From: Firmicutes bacterium HGW-Firmicutes-2
GTDB taxonomy: Bacteria > Bacillota > Clostridia > Lachnospirales > Vallitaleaceae
Length of the DNA stretch: 64,000 bases
Reading direction: 5' to 3'
NCBI GenBank assembly: GCA_002841495.1
Contig: PGZV01000021.1
Location: forward strand, 1-64,000
Position numbers and translations under genes: made by a program. Numbering within the stretch: position 1 is the first letter of the stretch; each line of letters begins with the position of its first letter. Below are positions 32,920 to 42,854 of the stretch, in pieces. The notes below the pieces were generated by a model, which did not search any database, had not been told where the DNA came from, and worked only from the letters and a program-made list of their open reading frames with translations.

Positions 32920-34224
32920 ATGAGTAAGCTAAAAGGCTTTATTTTAATAGTATCAGTAATTGCCCTTCTCATATACTTTTACATGTTTGGAAGATATGAG
33001 ATCTCTTATGAGGGTCTTATTTTTTGGGGTCTTTTGGCGATTGTTTCAGAGACGTTTGTAATTGTATTACCTAATGGTGCCTCAACTTCTGTAGGTATGG
33101 CTGTTTACTTAGCTACACTTATTACCATCAATCCACTTGTAGCCGTCCTAGTATCAGCGATTGCTTTTATATTTCGATTACCGACTGTAGACGGAAAGCG
33201 TAAACATGTTATTAATATGGGCTTGGGAATCACGGCTTATAATGTTGCTAGTCATACCATTTTTATTGGTATGATGGGAGTAGCTTATAACTATTTGGTT
33301 CATGAAAATACGTCGTTTAACACGATAGCAATTATAGCGTTGGTGCTTCTTAGCTTGACAGAATTAGTTAGTATTATATTCATTTCTTTGTATTTTCGCT
33401 TTGATGAAGCCCCTAGAAGTATTCATTTAATTCAAAGCTTTCTTGGCGCTTTACCCAGCACATTAGCGGTTGGTTCTTTAGGTATCTTGCTGGCTTTTGC
33501 AGAATTAAACTATGGTAAGGTGATTGTTGCCTTGTTCTTCATACCTCTTCTATTGGCAAGATATTCTTTCAAGCTATATTTTGAATCTCAAAAGATGAGT
33601 ATGGAAACCATTCAAGCTTTAAATGAAGCTTTGTTAATGCGGGATGCTTACACAAGCGGACATGCCACAAGGGTGGAACGGTATTCAGCTATTTTAGCGA
33701 AGGCCTTAAAATATTTGCCAAATGAAATGGAAAATCTTCAAAAAGCAGCCAAACTTCATGACATCGGTAAGATTGGTATACCCGATGACATCCTAAACAA
33801 GAGTGGTAAGTTATCGGCAGATGAATACAGTAAAATCAAGGATCATTCTGCAATGGGCGCTCAGATTCTTAGTAATGTGGATGCGCTAAGAAAGATTTCA
33901 GATGCTGTAAAATACCATCATGAAAGACCGGATGGAAAAGGCTATCCTGAGGGCCTTATTGGCGATGCTATACCAAGAGATGCGGCCATACTATCTATAG
34001 CAGATACCTTTGATGCCATGACCACCGATCGTCCATATCGTAAAGCATTGACCCTAGATGAAGCAATCGAGGAATTGATTCTATACCGAGGTACTCAGTT
34101 CAATACCACTTTAGTTGGAATAGTCTTAGAACATGTGGATGAGTTCAGAGTGATTCTTGAGGAGAGCCAAGAGGATTTATTGGATATGTGTTATGACGGA
34201 GCTTTAAGTGAGGTAAGTGTATGA
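32920..34224 (+). CDS. Membrane HD-GYP domain protein
   Basis: This 434-residue protein runs from ATG 32920 (GGAGG 5 nt upstream; the TTG at 32908 precedes the site). About six hydrophobic helices (about 5-215) lead to a C-terminal HD-GYP domain with LHDIGKIGIPDDIL, YHHERPDGKGYP and DTFDAMTTDRPYR. All usual metal ligands and the GYP motif are visible. The family hydrolyses cyclic di-GMP or related cyclic dinucleotides. The integral membrane sensor could respond to a small molecule or to the adjacent peptide. It overlaps the next gene by ATGA. Confidence 0.9.
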   Translation: MSKLKGFILIVSVIALLIYFYMFGRYEISYEGLIFWGLLAIVSETFVIVLPNGASTSVGMAVYLATLITINPLVAVLVSAIAFIFRLPTVDGKRKHVINMGLGITAYNVASHTIFIGMMGVAYNYLVHENTSFNTIAIIALVLLSLTELVSIIFISLYFRFDEAPRSIHLIQSFLGALPSTLAVGSLGILLAFAELNYGKVIVALFFIPLLLARYSFKLYFESQKMSMETIQALNEALLMRDAYTSGHATRVERYSAILAKALKYLPNEMENLQKAAKLHDIGKIGIPDDILNKSGKLSADEYSKIKDHSAMGAQILSNVDALRKISDAVKYHHERPDGKGYPEGLIGDAIPRDAAILSIADTFDAMTTDRPYRKALTLDEAIEELILYRGTQFNTTLVGIVLEHVDEFRVILEESQEDLLDMCYDGALSEVSV

Positions 34225-34790
34225 TTATTGAAAGCGTCGTTCTCTCAATCCTCATAGGTTGGATTCGAAAAGGTAAACTGAGACATCTTGGCACAATTGA
34301 AATAAAGGGTATTTATCTGTTCTTCATAGGCGGTTTACTTCAAATAATGCTTTTTGCCATAGCCAAAGAACAAGGAAGTGGCATTGAGCTTATACTTTAT
34401 GAACAGTTCTATATACTACATCTATTGACCTATGTCATCATCATGGTTCCGATTATTCTCAACTTGAAATGGCGAAGCCTGAATCTCATGGGTCTTGGCT
34501 CACTACTTAATTTTATACCAATTGCAGCCAACCAAGGAAAAATGCCTGTTGCACTTCCGGCACCCTATACACCTAATTTTGATTTAGGTCATGTGTTGCT
34601 TGAACCCGGCACAAGATTTAAGATGCTATCGGATGTCATTTTTATAGGTCCCCCATATCCGATGCCAAAAATCATGAGTATTGGCGATTTTTTTATCATG
34701 GCAGGTGTGTTTTGGCTTATACAAACTGCAATGATGTTAGAAAAAAGCAGTCAAAAAAGCAATACGTTACCAGACAGTGAATCTATATAG
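34221..34790 (+). CDS. DUF5317 family membrane protein
   Basis: This 189-residue membrane protein has about five hydrophobic segments. The sequences NQGKMPVALP and DVIFIGPPYPMPKIMSIGDFFI are characteristic of DUF5317, which frequently follows HD-domain genes in Firmicutes. The function is unknown. Its start overlaps the HD-GYP stop codon, so the two are probably made together. Confidence 0.8.
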   Translation: MIIESVVLSILIGWIRKGKLRHLGTIEIKGIYLFFIGGLLQIMLFAIAKEQGSGIELILYEQFYILHLLTYVIIMVPIILNLKWRSLNLMGLGSLLNFIPIAANQGKMPVALPAPYTPNFDLGHVLLEPGTRFKMLSDVIFIGPPYPMPKIMSIGDFFIMAGVFWLIQTAMMLEKSSQKSNTLPDSESI

Positions 34791-34800
34791 CATAAAATCT

Positions 34801-34838
34801 AAAGACCGACAGAAAAAAGTCAGGTCTTTTTAATTGTT
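34801..34838 (+). terminator. Terminator after the HD-GYP/DUF5317 genes
   Basis: AAAGACC and GAC on the left pair with GTC and GGTCTTT on the right (34801-34832), around an A-rich loop, followed by T. Confidence 0.8.
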
Positions 34839-34895
34839 TTGTAATAAAGATTGGTAGAAGATATGGTAGAATAAGTTTTAGTGAGGAGTGATCGC

Positions 34896-36629
34896 GTGTT
34901 AAAACTATTAAGAATTACATCGTTGGCCTTAGTATTTCTTTTGGTTGGTTTTGGAACCAACTTTTTTATAATGAAGAATTTCGATGAGACTTATTTAATG
35001 GTGCCCAATATGACCATGGAGCCGATTGAAAATCTGATGGCGGGTTTAAGTGAAGAGGAAACCTTAGTCATTATTGAGAACAATAAGATTGAGCTTGATT
35101 ATTATCCAAGATATGTGGACGATGTTGTTTATGTACCCATCACTTTTGTAATGGACCATTTTAATGATGGTTTTTATTGGGACAATGAGGAAAAAATACT
35201 GACCTATACAACGATAAAAGACGTCATCCGTATGGAAACAGACGCCTTAACGTACTTTGTAAATAAAGAGCCCATATCCCTTGAGATACCCATCACAGAA
35301 CTTTTAGAGGACATTCCCTTTATGCCTTTGGAGTTGGTAAAGAAGTTTGCCCACCATGACTTTTATTATGATGGTACCATAGACACTCTGACCATAGATG
35401 ATAAGAGCTTAGACGGAAAGTACGGTATAGTGGTGCCAAGCACCCAAGAATATGGCATGATTCGTTCTTGGAAAGACAAGAAAAGTACAGTGGTCAAAAA
35501 AGCAGCTCAGAATGAAGAAGTTAAGATATATGATGATGATGGTATTTGGCTACAGGTGCGAACCAAGGAAGGTTTGATCGGCTATATCCGCAAAGAGGAA
35601 ATGGGAGAAGAACGGGTTATTGCAGGTCAACCGGTGGTCAGAGAAATTTACAATTACGATACAAGACCGACCTTTGACGGAGCCTTGAACTTGGCATGGC
35701 ACCAAGTTACCAACACAACAGCCAACCGTTATCTAGATGATGTATTAGAAGGTGTTCATGGCCTGAATGTTATTTCACCGACTTGGTTTCATATAAAGGA
35801 CTCAGAAGGTAATATTACCAATATTGCAGACTTAGATTACGTAAATAAAGCCCATGCTAGGGGCATACAAGTTTGGGCTTTGTTTTCCAATCAGTTTGAC
35901 CGTAAGCTGACCCATGAAGTACTTAGTAGCACAAAAAAGAGAGAAAAGTTGATAAGAGAGCTATTGGCTTTATCCGCACTCTATAACCTAGATGGCATCA
36001 ATGTGGATTTTGAAAATGTCGCTCAGGAAGATGGCCCCTATTTTGTGCAGTTTATGAAAGAATTAACCCCATATCTCAAGAACCAAGGCTTAGTCGTCTC
36101 AGTGGACATGTATGTACCCTCTCAATGGACCGCTCATTATGGCCGTAAAGAGGTTGGCGAGATTGTCGATTATGTTATGATTATGGCATACGATGAGCAT
36201 TGGTCCACCTCACCAAACAGTGGTTCTGTTGCCAGTATCGGATTTGTGGAAAAGGGCATCACAGATACACTCAAAGAAGTCCCAAAAGAGAAGACGGTAC
36301 TTGGGTTACCCTATTACACAAGATTATGGACGGAGGAAGTCATAGACGGAGAAATCAAGGTATCTTCAAGAGCCTACGGTATGGACACAGCTTATAGAAT
36401 CATGACCGAAGAAGGTGTCACATTCAGATGGTTAGAAGACATAAAACAATACTATGGCGAATACGAAAAAAATGGTAAAATCTATAAAATGTGGTTAGAG
36501 GAAGAAAACTCAATTGAGGAAAAAGTGAAGTTGTTATCCAAACATGAGCTAGTAGGTGTAGCGGGTTGGAAGATTGGCTTAGAAAAAGAAGCCATTTGGG
36601 ATGTTCTTAGAAAACACCTAGTACCATAA
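34896..36629 (+). CDS. Secreted glycosyl hydrolase family 18 protein with SH3b domain
   Basis: This 577-residue exported protein starts at GTG 34896 (AGGAG 7 nt upstream). A signal-anchor helix (about 5-28) is followed by a copper-amine-oxidase-N-like region (about 55-165), an SH3b domain (about 180-240) and a C-terminal GH18 barrel. The GH18 active-site strand reads LDGINVDFENV (Glu near residue 373), similar to spore-cortex or peptidoglycan N-acetylglucosaminidases of the YaaH/SleL type. A later MIMAYDEHW motif fits. A role in cell wall turnover or spore function is likely. Confidence 0.88.
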   Translation: MLKLLRITSLALVFLLVGFGTNFFIMKNFDETYLMVPNMTMEPIENLMAGLSEEETLVIIENNKIELDYYPRYVDDVVYVPITFVMDHFNDGFYWDNEEKILTYTTIKDVIRMETDALTYFVNKEPISLEIPITELLEDIPFMPLELVKKFAHHDFYYDGTIDTLTIDDKSLDGKYGIVVPSTQEYGMIRSWKDKKSTVVKKAAQNEEVKIYDDDGIWLQVRTKEGLIGYIRKEEMGEERVIAGQPVVREIYNYDTRPTFDGALNLAWHQVTNTTANRYLDDVLEGVHGLNVISPTWFHIKDSEGNITNIADLDYVNKAHARGIQVWALFSNQFDRKLTHEVLSSTKKREKLIRELLALSALYNLDGINVDFENVAQEDGPYFVQFMKELTPYLKNQGLVVSVDMYVPSQWTAHYGRKEVGEIVDYVMIMAYDEHWSTSPNSGSVASIGFVEKGITDTLKEVPKEKTVLGLPYYTRLWTEEVIDGEIKVSSRAYGMDTAYRIMTEEGVTFRWLEDIKQYYGEYEKNGKIYKMWLEEENSIEEKVKLLSKHELVGVAGWKIGLEKEAIWDVLRKHLVP

Positions 36630-36709
36630 ATAAATCAAGCAACGCGCCATAGTATTCTTAGTATGGAAAGGCTACTGATGGAGCGTTGTGTGAAAAATAG
36701 GCGGGCGGT

Positions 36710-37549
36710 ATGAAACGATTAAAGGCTATTTTGGAATGTATATTGCTTCTTGGAATCGTATATCTTATTTATGAAATCATGTATTTTGCGTATAATTATA
36801 TTATTTTTTATGGTTTACAGCAAGGTTGGGAACTGATTCGTATTGATGCGTATACACATATAGGTGATATTGAAAGTATGACTCTTGAATATGTAAGTGA
36901 CCATCCTCTTGAATACACCCTTATAAGTTGGCTTATGGTTGCATGCCTATTTCTAATCATCGCCGTTTTTTCAAAACAGAAGTTGAGTCAAATATTTGCT
37001 ATAAGACAGATGAACTTAAAAAACAGTTTGGCAAGTATGGTTATAGGGATTGGTTTGGTTTTTTTGATGAATGGCTTGATCAGATTTGTCAGTGCAGCAA
37101 CAGATATTGAGTTTTCATATTTAAGTTCCTCAACTTTTCGTGTTTATAATTTGTGGTTTCTAATGGTGGTGGTGGGTATTATGACACCCATATTTGAAGA
37201 AATGTTTTTTAGAGGTGTGGTGTTAAGTAGGCTATCCCATGGATTTGGGCCTATTACAGGTATCTTATTGTCAAGTGTGATGTTCTCGCTCAGCCATATG
37301 AATCTGGTTCAAAGCATTTATGTTTTCCCAGTAGGGCTGTTGGCGGCATTTTTAGTCTACAAAACCGGCTCCATTTTATCAGCGATTTGGTTACATACTC
37401 TATACAACATTTTAAACATTTATCTTGCTAAGATAGATTTTTTTCAGTACAATAGTGTACAGCTTTTGATCTTAATGCTCATAGGCATTTGTCTTCTTGG
37501 AATTGGTTTATATCAGTCGGAAGAACATAATGTTATAGAAACGCCTTAA
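36710..37549 (+). CDS. CPBP family intramembrane metalloprotease
   Basis: This 279-residue membrane protein has about eight hydrophobic helices. The Abi/CPBP motifs are present: EEMFFRGVVLSRL (Glu-Glu and Arg), FSLSHMN (His) and WLHTLYN (His and Asn). In the family these form a membrane-embedded glutamic-type or metal protease related to CAAX-processing enzymes. Substrates are unknown. The gap before it (36630-36709) contains a CAACGC/GCGTTG stem that may end the GH18 transcript. Confidence 0.88.
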   Translation: MKRLKAILECILLLGIVYLIYEIMYFAYNYIIFYGLQQGWELIRIDAYTHIGDIESMTLEYVSDHPLEYTLISWLMVACLFLIIAVFSKQKLSQIFAIRQMNLKNSLASMVIGIGLVFLMNGLIRFVSAATDIEFSYLSSSTFRVYNLWFLMVVVGIMTPIFEEMFFRGVVLSRLSHGFGPITGILLSSVMFSLSHMNLVQSIYVFPVGLLAAFLVYKTGSILSAIWLHTLYNILNIYLAKIDFFQYNSVQLLILMLIGICLLGIGLYQSEEHNVIETP

Positions 37550-37624
37550 TGGATTCATTTTTGTTCTCAAGGAAAGTCATACTTTAGTATTCAGCCTTGA
37601 AACATGGCAGAATACGTCAAAGAC

Positions 37625-37666
37625 CTTTCCTATCAAACCGTTCAGAAATATGAGCAAAGCTCATAA
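37625..37666 (+). repeat. Dispersed structured segment, second copy
   Basis: CTTTCCTAT followed by GTTCAGAAATATGAGC and a TATGAGC/GCTCATA hairpin. The same 42-bp arrangement occurs on the opposite strand at 19893-19933, with a few substitutions and one indel. It lies in the 197-nt gap before tsaC and is followed by AAAGCTTTTTTT, which may act as a terminator, and then a -10-like TGTTATAAT near 37700. Confidence 0.5.
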
Positions 37667-37746
37667 CAAAGCAAAGCTTTTTTTCTTGCAAAAGTATGTT
37701 ATAATTATACAGGAAAACAATCGGAACGAATAGAATATGGTGACCA

Positions 37747-38793
37747 ATGGATACGAGAATTCTGCATTTAACATCAGAAAATCAAATCGACTTAATTAGA
37801 GAAGCAGCAATGACCTTGAAAATTGGTGGTCTAGTTGCTTTTCCTACTGAAACGGTTTATGGGATTGGTGCAAATGCCTTAGACACATCTATTGTCAGAA
37901 AAATATATGAAGCCAAGGGACGACCTTCGGATAATCCCCTAATTGTTCATATTGGAGATGCCACTGAAGTTGTAAAATATGTAGCTGAGATACCTGAAAT
38001 AGCCATACCATTAATGGAAGCCTTTTGGCCCGGTCCATTAACCATAATATTCAAGAAAAATCCTGTGATTCCTTATGCAATCACAGGTGGTTTGGATACT
38101 GTAGCCATTCGAGTTCCTGCCCATCCGCTAGCAAGGGAAATTATAAGACAATCCGGTTTGCCTATTGCTGCGCCTAGCGCCAATATATCAGGAAAGCCAA
38201 GCCCCACAATAGCAACTCATGTCATAGAGGACTTAAGTGGCCGTATCGATATGATTGTGGATGGTGGAGATGCCAATATCGGTCTGGAGTCCACCGTACT
38301 GGATGTGACTTCAGAGCCAGCAATGATACTAAGACCGGGTGGTGTCACCAAAGCCATGATAGAAGCGGTTGTTGGCCCAGTGATCGGGAACCCGAACGAT
38401 CTTGGTTTATCAGAAGAAGCTACACCAAAAGCACCTGGAATGAAGTATAAACACTATGCACCAAAAGGAAGATTGGTCATCTATTATGGCAGCAAAGAAA
38501 AAGCCATAGAAGCTATGAATATTTCAGTTCAAAAAAGCGTGATGAATCATGAAAAAGTCGGTATAATTGCAACCAAAGAAGACCGTGAGGCCTATAATTG
38601 CTCGACGGTCTTAACGATTGGTTCGGAGCATGATGCCCATGAAATTGCATCGAATCTTTTTAAGATATTAAGGCAAATGGATGATTTGGGCATAGAAAAA
38701 ATATTGACCCAAGCCTTTCATGAGAAAGAAATTGGTGTAGCCACCATGAACCGATTGTTAAAAGCAGCAAATAATGAACAACGTTTTGTTTAG
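37747..38793 (+). CDS. L-threonylcarbamoyladenylate synthase (TsaC/Sua5/YwlC)
   Basis: This makes threonylcarbamoyl-AMP for the t6A modification of tRNAs that read ANN codons. It has 348 residues: a YrdC domain (about 10-205; GGLVAFPTETVYGIGANA, KGRPSDNPLIVH, SAPSAN-type motif PIAAPSANISG) plus a C-terminal Sua5 domain containing the PGMKYKHYAP linker. The presence of both domains makes it the long Sua5 form. It starts a housekeeping cluster shared with other Firmicutes. Confidence 0.93.
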   Translation: MDTRILHLTSENQIDLIREAAMTLKIGGLVAFPTETVYGIGANALDTSIVRKIYEAKGRPSDNPLIVHIGDATEVVKYVAEIPEIAIPLMEAFWPGPLTIIFKKNPVIPYAITGGLDTVAIRVPAHPLAREIIRQSGLPIAAPSANISGKPSPTIATHVIEDLSGRIDMIVDGGDANIGLESTVLDVTSEPAMILRPGGVTKAMIEAVVGPVIGNPNDLGLSEEATPKAPGMKYKHYAPKGRLVIYYGSKEKAIEAMNISVQKSVMNHEKVGIIATKEDREAYNCSTVLTIGSEHDAHEIASNLFKILRQMDDLGIEKILTQAFHEKEIGVATMNRLLKAANNEQRFV

Positions 38794-38802
38794 AGGAGTA
38801 TT

Positions 38803-39243
38803 ATGAAGGATTTAATGTTTGTTTGTACGGGAAACACCTGTAGGTCACCAATGGCAGAAGGTTTAGCAAAAAAAATGATGGGTAACAAAAAGGCGATGAT
38901 ACTATCACGTGGTATATCCGTCAATTTGGAAGAGCCTGCGAATCTGTCTGCAGTAAATGCCATGGAAAAAAAACATATTTCGATCAAGAATCATAAGTCG
39001 AAACGGTTTGACCCTAGAGAAGTAACAGATAATATGCTCATATTGACCATGACATCTAGACATGAGACCTATCTAAAATACCATTATCCTATGCTAGAGG
39101 ATAGAGTACACGCTTTATTAGCATATATTAATCTGACAGGTAATATCGAAGATCCTTATGGAATGAATCAAGAAGTTTATGATCAGTGTGCCGATCAATT
39201 AGAGGCTGCTATTAGTAAACTGATGGATCAATTAGACCAATAA
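38803..39243 (+). CDS. Low-molecular-weight protein phosphatase (YwlE-like)
   Basis: This cytoplasmic phosphatase has 146 residues. The catalytic P-loop FVCTGNTCRSPMAEG provides the nucleophilic Cys and Arg, and EDPYGM near residue 126 holds the general-acid Asp. The position directly after tsaC matches ywlE of Bacillus, which acts as a protein-arginine phosphatase. The Thr in the CTGNTCR loop fits that specificity, but the substrate is inferred. Confidence 0.92.
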   Translation: MKDLMFVCTGNTCRSPMAEGLAKKMMGNKKAMILSRGISVNLEEPANLSAVNAMEKKHISIKNHKSKRFDPREVTDNMLILTMTSRHETYLKYHYPMLEDRVHALLAYINLTGNIEDPYGMNQEVYDQCADQLEAAISKLMDQLDQ

Positions 39244-39289
39244 ATAATACTAAGATTGTGTCAAAGCGCACGATACAAGGAGGAACAGA

Positions 39290-39718
39290 ATGATAGCAAT
39301 AGGTTGCGATCATGGCGGTTACGCCCTCAAACAGGAAATCATCAAGGAACTTGATATAAAAGGTATTTCCTATATAGATTTTGGGACCCATGACGAAGAA
39401 GCGGTGGATTATCCGGATTATGCAAAACAGGTGTGCAGGTATGTACTTGAACATGAAAAAGCCCAAGGTATATTAATATGTGGAACAGGGATTGGCATAT
39501 CCATTGCAGCCAATAGACATGCTGGCATAAGAGCTGCACTATGCCATGATTGTTTCTCAGCGGAAGCCACCAAACTTCATAATGATGCGAATGTTTTATG
39601 CCTTGGAGGACGTGTTGTAGGTCCCGGATTGGCTTTGAAAATTGTGGACACATTTATTCATACAAATTTTTCAAACGAGGAACGCCACAAAAATCGTGTG
39701 GAGAAGATAGAAAATTAG
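39290..39718 (+). CDS. rpiB: Ribose 5-phosphate isomerase B
   Basis: This interconverts ribose 5-phosphate and ribulose 5-phosphate. It has 142 residues, opening MIAIGCDHGGYALKQEI, with the active-site Cys region ILICGTGIGISIAANRH and NDANVLCLGGRVVG. It has typical LacAB/RpiB length. The gene lies between the ywlE-like gene and upp in a common Firmicute cluster, behind AAGGAGG. Confidence 0.95.
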   Translation: MIAIGCDHGGYALKQEIIKELDIKGISYIDFGTHDEEAVDYPDYAKQVCRYVLEHEKAQGILICGTGIGISIAANRHAGIRAALCHDCFSAEATKLHNDANVLCLGGRVVGPGLALKIVDTFIHTNFSNEERHKNRVEKIEN

Positions 39719-39756
39719 ATGTTATCAAACAAAAGACGATCCAATAGGAGGCTAAA

Positions 39757-40386
39757 ATGTCAAATGTATTTGTAATGGATCATCCACTTATTCAACATAA
39801 AGTGGGTGTCTTAAGAAGAGAAGAAACGGGTTCCAAAGAATTTAGAGAGCTGGTTAATGAAATAGCCATGCTCATGTGCTATGAAGCGACAAGAAACCTT
39901 CCTTTGCGTGATGAAATTGTTCAAACACCTGTCGCGCAGGCAACTGTTAAACAGATCGCAGGTAAGAATCTTGGTATTGTACCGATATTAAGAGCGGGAC
40001 TTGGTATGGTGGATGGTATGTTAACGCTGGTTCCGACAGCAAAAGTTGGTCATATTGGTTTATACCGTGATCCGGAAACCCTTAATCCTGTTGAGTATTA
40101 TTGTAAACTACCTTATGATGCAGCTGAAAGAGACATATTTGTACTTGATCCTATGTTGGCAACGGGTGGATCTGCAGTAGCAGCCATTCAATTCATAAAA
40201 GATAAAGGTGTTAGCCGTATCCACTTTATGTGCCTAATCGCAGCGCCTGAAGGCGTAAAAAAGGTACAAGATGCTCACCCGGATGTGGATATTTATATTG
40301 CAGCACTTGATGAGCGGTTAAATGACCACGGTTATATCATTCCCGGACTTGGTGATGCCGGGGATCGTTTATATGGCACGAAATAA
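39757..40386 (+). CDS. upp: Uracil phosphoribosyltransferase
   Basis: This salvages uracil to UMP with PRPP. It has 209 residues. The PRPP-binding loop is [17 protein letters not shown], with an earlier [10 protein letters not shown] and a C-terminal DRLYGTK. Length and motifs are normal. An AGGAGG site precedes the ATG. No PyrR-type attenuator was noticed upstream, so it is probably read through from rpiB. Confidence 0.97.
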   Translation: MSNVFVMDHPLIQHKVGVLRREETGSKEFRELVNEIAMLMCYEATRNLPLRDEIVQTPVAQATVKQIAGKNLGIVPILRAGLGMVDGMLTLVPTAKVGHIGLYRDPETLNPVEYYCKLPYDAAERDIFVLDPMLATGGSAVAAIQFIKDKGVSRIHFMCLIAAPEGVKKVQDAHPDVDIYIAALDERLNDHGYIIPGLGDAGDRLYGTK

Positions 40387-40425
40387 GTTTTATAGAAGTC
40401 AAAAAATTTTGGAGATGATGGAATA

Positions 40426-41496
40426 ATGGAATTTCTAAGAAACTTGAATATCAATGTCATCTATATCATTGCTTTCTCTTTGGCATTTGGTATTACGGTG
40501 ATTGCAACACCTTTTAGTAAAAAGTTAGCTATAAAAGTAGGTGCCATCGACCATCCAAAAGCATTAGGTGTCCATGATAAGCCGATGCCACTTGCGGGCG
40601 GGTCGGCTATTGTGACAGGTTTTATTATGACATCTGTCTTAATTGCACCCTCAGTTGGTGGTTTTGTTTCAATGGAATTTTTCGGACTCATCATCGGTAG
40701 TATTATCATTACTACGGTCGGGTTTTTAGATGATATCTATCAGCTTAGCCCTAAGCTCAGAATATTCTTTCAGATTTTGGCTGCTTTAATTGTGGTATTT
40801 TCAGGGACAAGTATTGAGATTTTATCATGGCCTTGGGCGAGTGGTGGCGTCATACAAGTAGGTTCTGTAGGCAATGTCCTAACAGTACTGTGGATTGTCG
40901 GTCTTACCAATGCAGTAAATTTCATTGACGGACTGGATGGTCTAGCGACAGGTGTAGCATCCATAGCATCACTTAGCTTTATGATTATATCCTTCATTTT
41001 TGGTCCACCGGTTATTGTTGTATTGGCAGCTGCTCTAGCAGGCTCCTGTTTGGGATTTTTGCCACATAATTTTAACCCTGCTAAGATTTTTATGGGTGAC
41101 ACCGGATCTACATTTTTAGGTTTTACATTAGCCGTCATTTCTATCCAAGGTTTAACAAAAAGCTATACAGTGGTTACAGTTATTGTTGGGGCTATTGTGC
41201 TTGGATTACCTATATTTGACACATCATTTGCCATTATACGACGCTTAATCAATAAGCAATCTATATACAAAGGTGATCGAGGCCATTTACACCACAGACT
41301 TGTGGATAAAGGCATCAGTCATAAAAGAGCGGTTTTAACTATGTATGGTGTGAGTGGTTGCTTTGGTATAGCCGGCATTCTTTTTGCTTTGAAAGACTTT
41401 TTCTTAGCTTCCCTAATTATTGGGATTATCATGTTCGTATGGTTGGGCGACATCCTATACACCAGCCATCAGAATAAAAAGATAAAGAGTGATTAA
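40426..41496 (+). CDS. tagO: Undecaprenyl-phosphate GlcNAc-1-phosphate transferase (WecA/TagO)
   Basis: This membrane enzyme of 356 residues transfers GlcNAc-1-phosphate to undecaprenyl phosphate, the first step of wall teichoic acid or other surface polymers. About ten hydrophobic helices are interrupted by the signature loops LDDIYQLSPKLR, NAVNFIDGLDGLATG, FMGDTGS and DRGHLHHRL. The adjoining mnaA gene supplies ManNAc, which supports a surface polymer role. Confidence 0.92.
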   Translation: MEFLRNLNINVIYIIAFSLAFGITVIATPFSKKLAIKVGAIDHPKALGVHDKPMPLAGGSAIVTGFIMTSVLIAPSVGGFVSMEFFGLIIGSIIITTVGFLDDIYQLSPKLRIFFQILAALIVVFSGTSIEILSWPWASGGVIQVGSVGNVLTVLWIVGLTNAVNFIDGLDGLATGVASIASLSFMIISFIFGPPVIVVLAAALAGSCLGFLPHNFNPAKIFMGDTGSTFLGFTLAVISIQGLTKSYTVVTVIVGAIVLGLPIFDTSFAIIRRLINKQSIYKGDRGHLHHRLVDKGISHKRAVLTMYGVSGCFGIAGILFALKDFFLASLIIGIIMFVWLGDILYTSHQNKKIKSD

Positions 41497-41512
41497 ATTA
41501 CATAGACCTCAG

Positions 41513-41537
41513 ACCCATCCTTAGTGATGGGTTTTGC
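41513..41537 (+). terminator. Short terminator-like hairpin after tagO
   Basis: ACCCATC (41513-41519) pairs with GATGGGT (41526-41532), followed by TTTTG. It is a weak terminator and readthrough into mnaA is plausible. Confidence 0.5.
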
Positions 41538-41616
41538 TGTAGTACCGGAAAACTTTAATATTGAAAATACAGAAAATCACTGCTTGTAGATTATATAGAA
41601 ACATCGGAGGAAAACA

Positions 41617-42726
41617 ATGAAAGTCATGAGTATTTTTGGAACAAGACCGGAAGCCATTAAGATGGGGCCGGTTGTAAAAGCCTTAGAAAAAGAAGAAGGT
41701 ATTGAGAGTATTGTATGTGTAACAGCTCAGCACCGAGAAATGTTAGATCAGGTTCTTGAAGTGTTTGATATAAAACCGGACTATGATTTGGACATCATGC
41801 AACAACATCAGACGTTAACAGACATCACCACAAGGGCGATCAAGGGACTTGAGAGGGTTATGCAAGAGGCTAAGCCGGATGTAGTCCTTGTTCATGGTGA
41901 TACCACCACGACGTTTGCAGGTGCGCTAGCAGCATTTTATCATCAAATTGCAGTGGGTCATGTGGAAGCCGGTCTTCGTACCTATGACAAATATCAACCT
42001 TTCCCTGAAGAAATGAATCGAAAACTGACAGGCAGTATTGCAGACTATCACTTCGCACCCACCGAGACAGCTAAAAATCATTTACTTAAAGAGAATGTTG
42101 ACGAAGCTTATATTGTAGTTACAGGTAATACAGTTATTGACGCCTTATCATCTACCATCAACGATGACTATCGTTTTATGGTTGACGCTCTAAATCATAT
42201 AGACTATAAGAACAAAAAAGTAATAGCCATGACAGCGCACCGTCGTGAGAACCTTGGTCAGCCACTAGAAAACATATGTGAAGCGGTTTTAGAGGTTGTT
42301 AATCGTAGGCCGGAGGTTGAAGTGGTGTATGCTGTGCATCTTAATCCGAAAGTCATGGATGTGGTCAATCGCATTTTAGGTAACCATGAACGGATCCATC
42401 TATTACCCCCACTTGAGTTAAAAGATATGCACAATCTACTAGCAAGATCTTATCTGGTATTAACAGATTCAGGTGGGTTACAAGAAGAAGTACCTTCATT
42501 AGGCAAACCTGTACTTGTTCTTAGAGATGTGACAGAGAGACCGGAAGGCGTGGAAGCAGGAACCCTTAAGCTAGTAGGTACGGATAAGGCCAAGATTATT
42601 GAGACGACATTTGAACTTTTAATGAATGTCGAAAGTTATAATAAGATGGCTACCGCCGCCAACCCATACGGAGATGGGCATGCCTCAGAACGCATTGTAG
42701 CATGGCTAAAAGCTAACCATAAGTAA
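41617..42726 (+). CDS. wecB: UDP-N-acetylglucosamine 2-epimerase (non-hydrolysing)
   Basis: This interconverts UDP-GlcNAc and UDP-ManNAc for surface polymer linkage units. It has 369 residues with the family motifs FGTRPEAIKMGPVV, VHGDTTTTFAGALAAFY, HVEAGLRT, TAHRRENLG and LTDSGGLQEEVPSLGKPVLVLR. The Bacillus name is mnaA. It follows tagO and precedes the ATP synthase operon, as in several Firmicutes. Confidence 0.95.
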   Translation: MKVMSIFGTRPEAIKMGPVVKALEKEEGIESIVCVTAQHREMLDQVLEVFDIKPDYDLDIMQQHQTLTDITTRAIKGLERVMQEAKPDVVLVHGDTTTTFAGALAAFYHQIAVGHVEAGLRTYDKYQPFPEEMNRKLTGSIADYHFAPTETAKNHLLKENVDEAYIVVTGNTVIDALSSTINDDYRFMVDALNHIDYKNKKVIAMTAHRRENLGQPLENICEAVLEVVNRRPEVEVVYAVHLNPKVMDVVNRILGNHERIHLLPPLELKDMHNLLARSYLVLTDSGGLQEEVPSLGKPVLVLRDVTERPEGVEAGTLKLVGTDKAKIIETTFELLMNVESYNKMATAANPYGDGHASERIVAWLKANHK

Positions 42727-42796
42727 ATAATTTACTATAAATAGACAAAATATCGTGAAAATCATAACAATAATTGGTGAATCTTGTGAAATGATA

Positions 42797-42825
42797 TTTA
42801 CATTCGCCTCAAATACAGGTATAAT
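42797..42825 (+). promoter_or_regulatory. Sigma-A promoter of the ATP synthase operon
   Basis: TTTACA (42797-42802), a 17-bp spacer and a perfect TATAAT (42820-42825), about 30 bp before the atpZ-like start. Confidence 0.8.
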
Positions 42826-42854
42826 ACTATCTTGTAGAAGGGTTGTGAGAAGTC

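Noticed and set aside
36634-36700. Compact stem region after the GH18 gene with CTGATGG, considered as a hammerhead ribozyme
   Set aside because: The core CTGANGA and the GAAA element are not both present. Better explained as a weak terminator-like structure.
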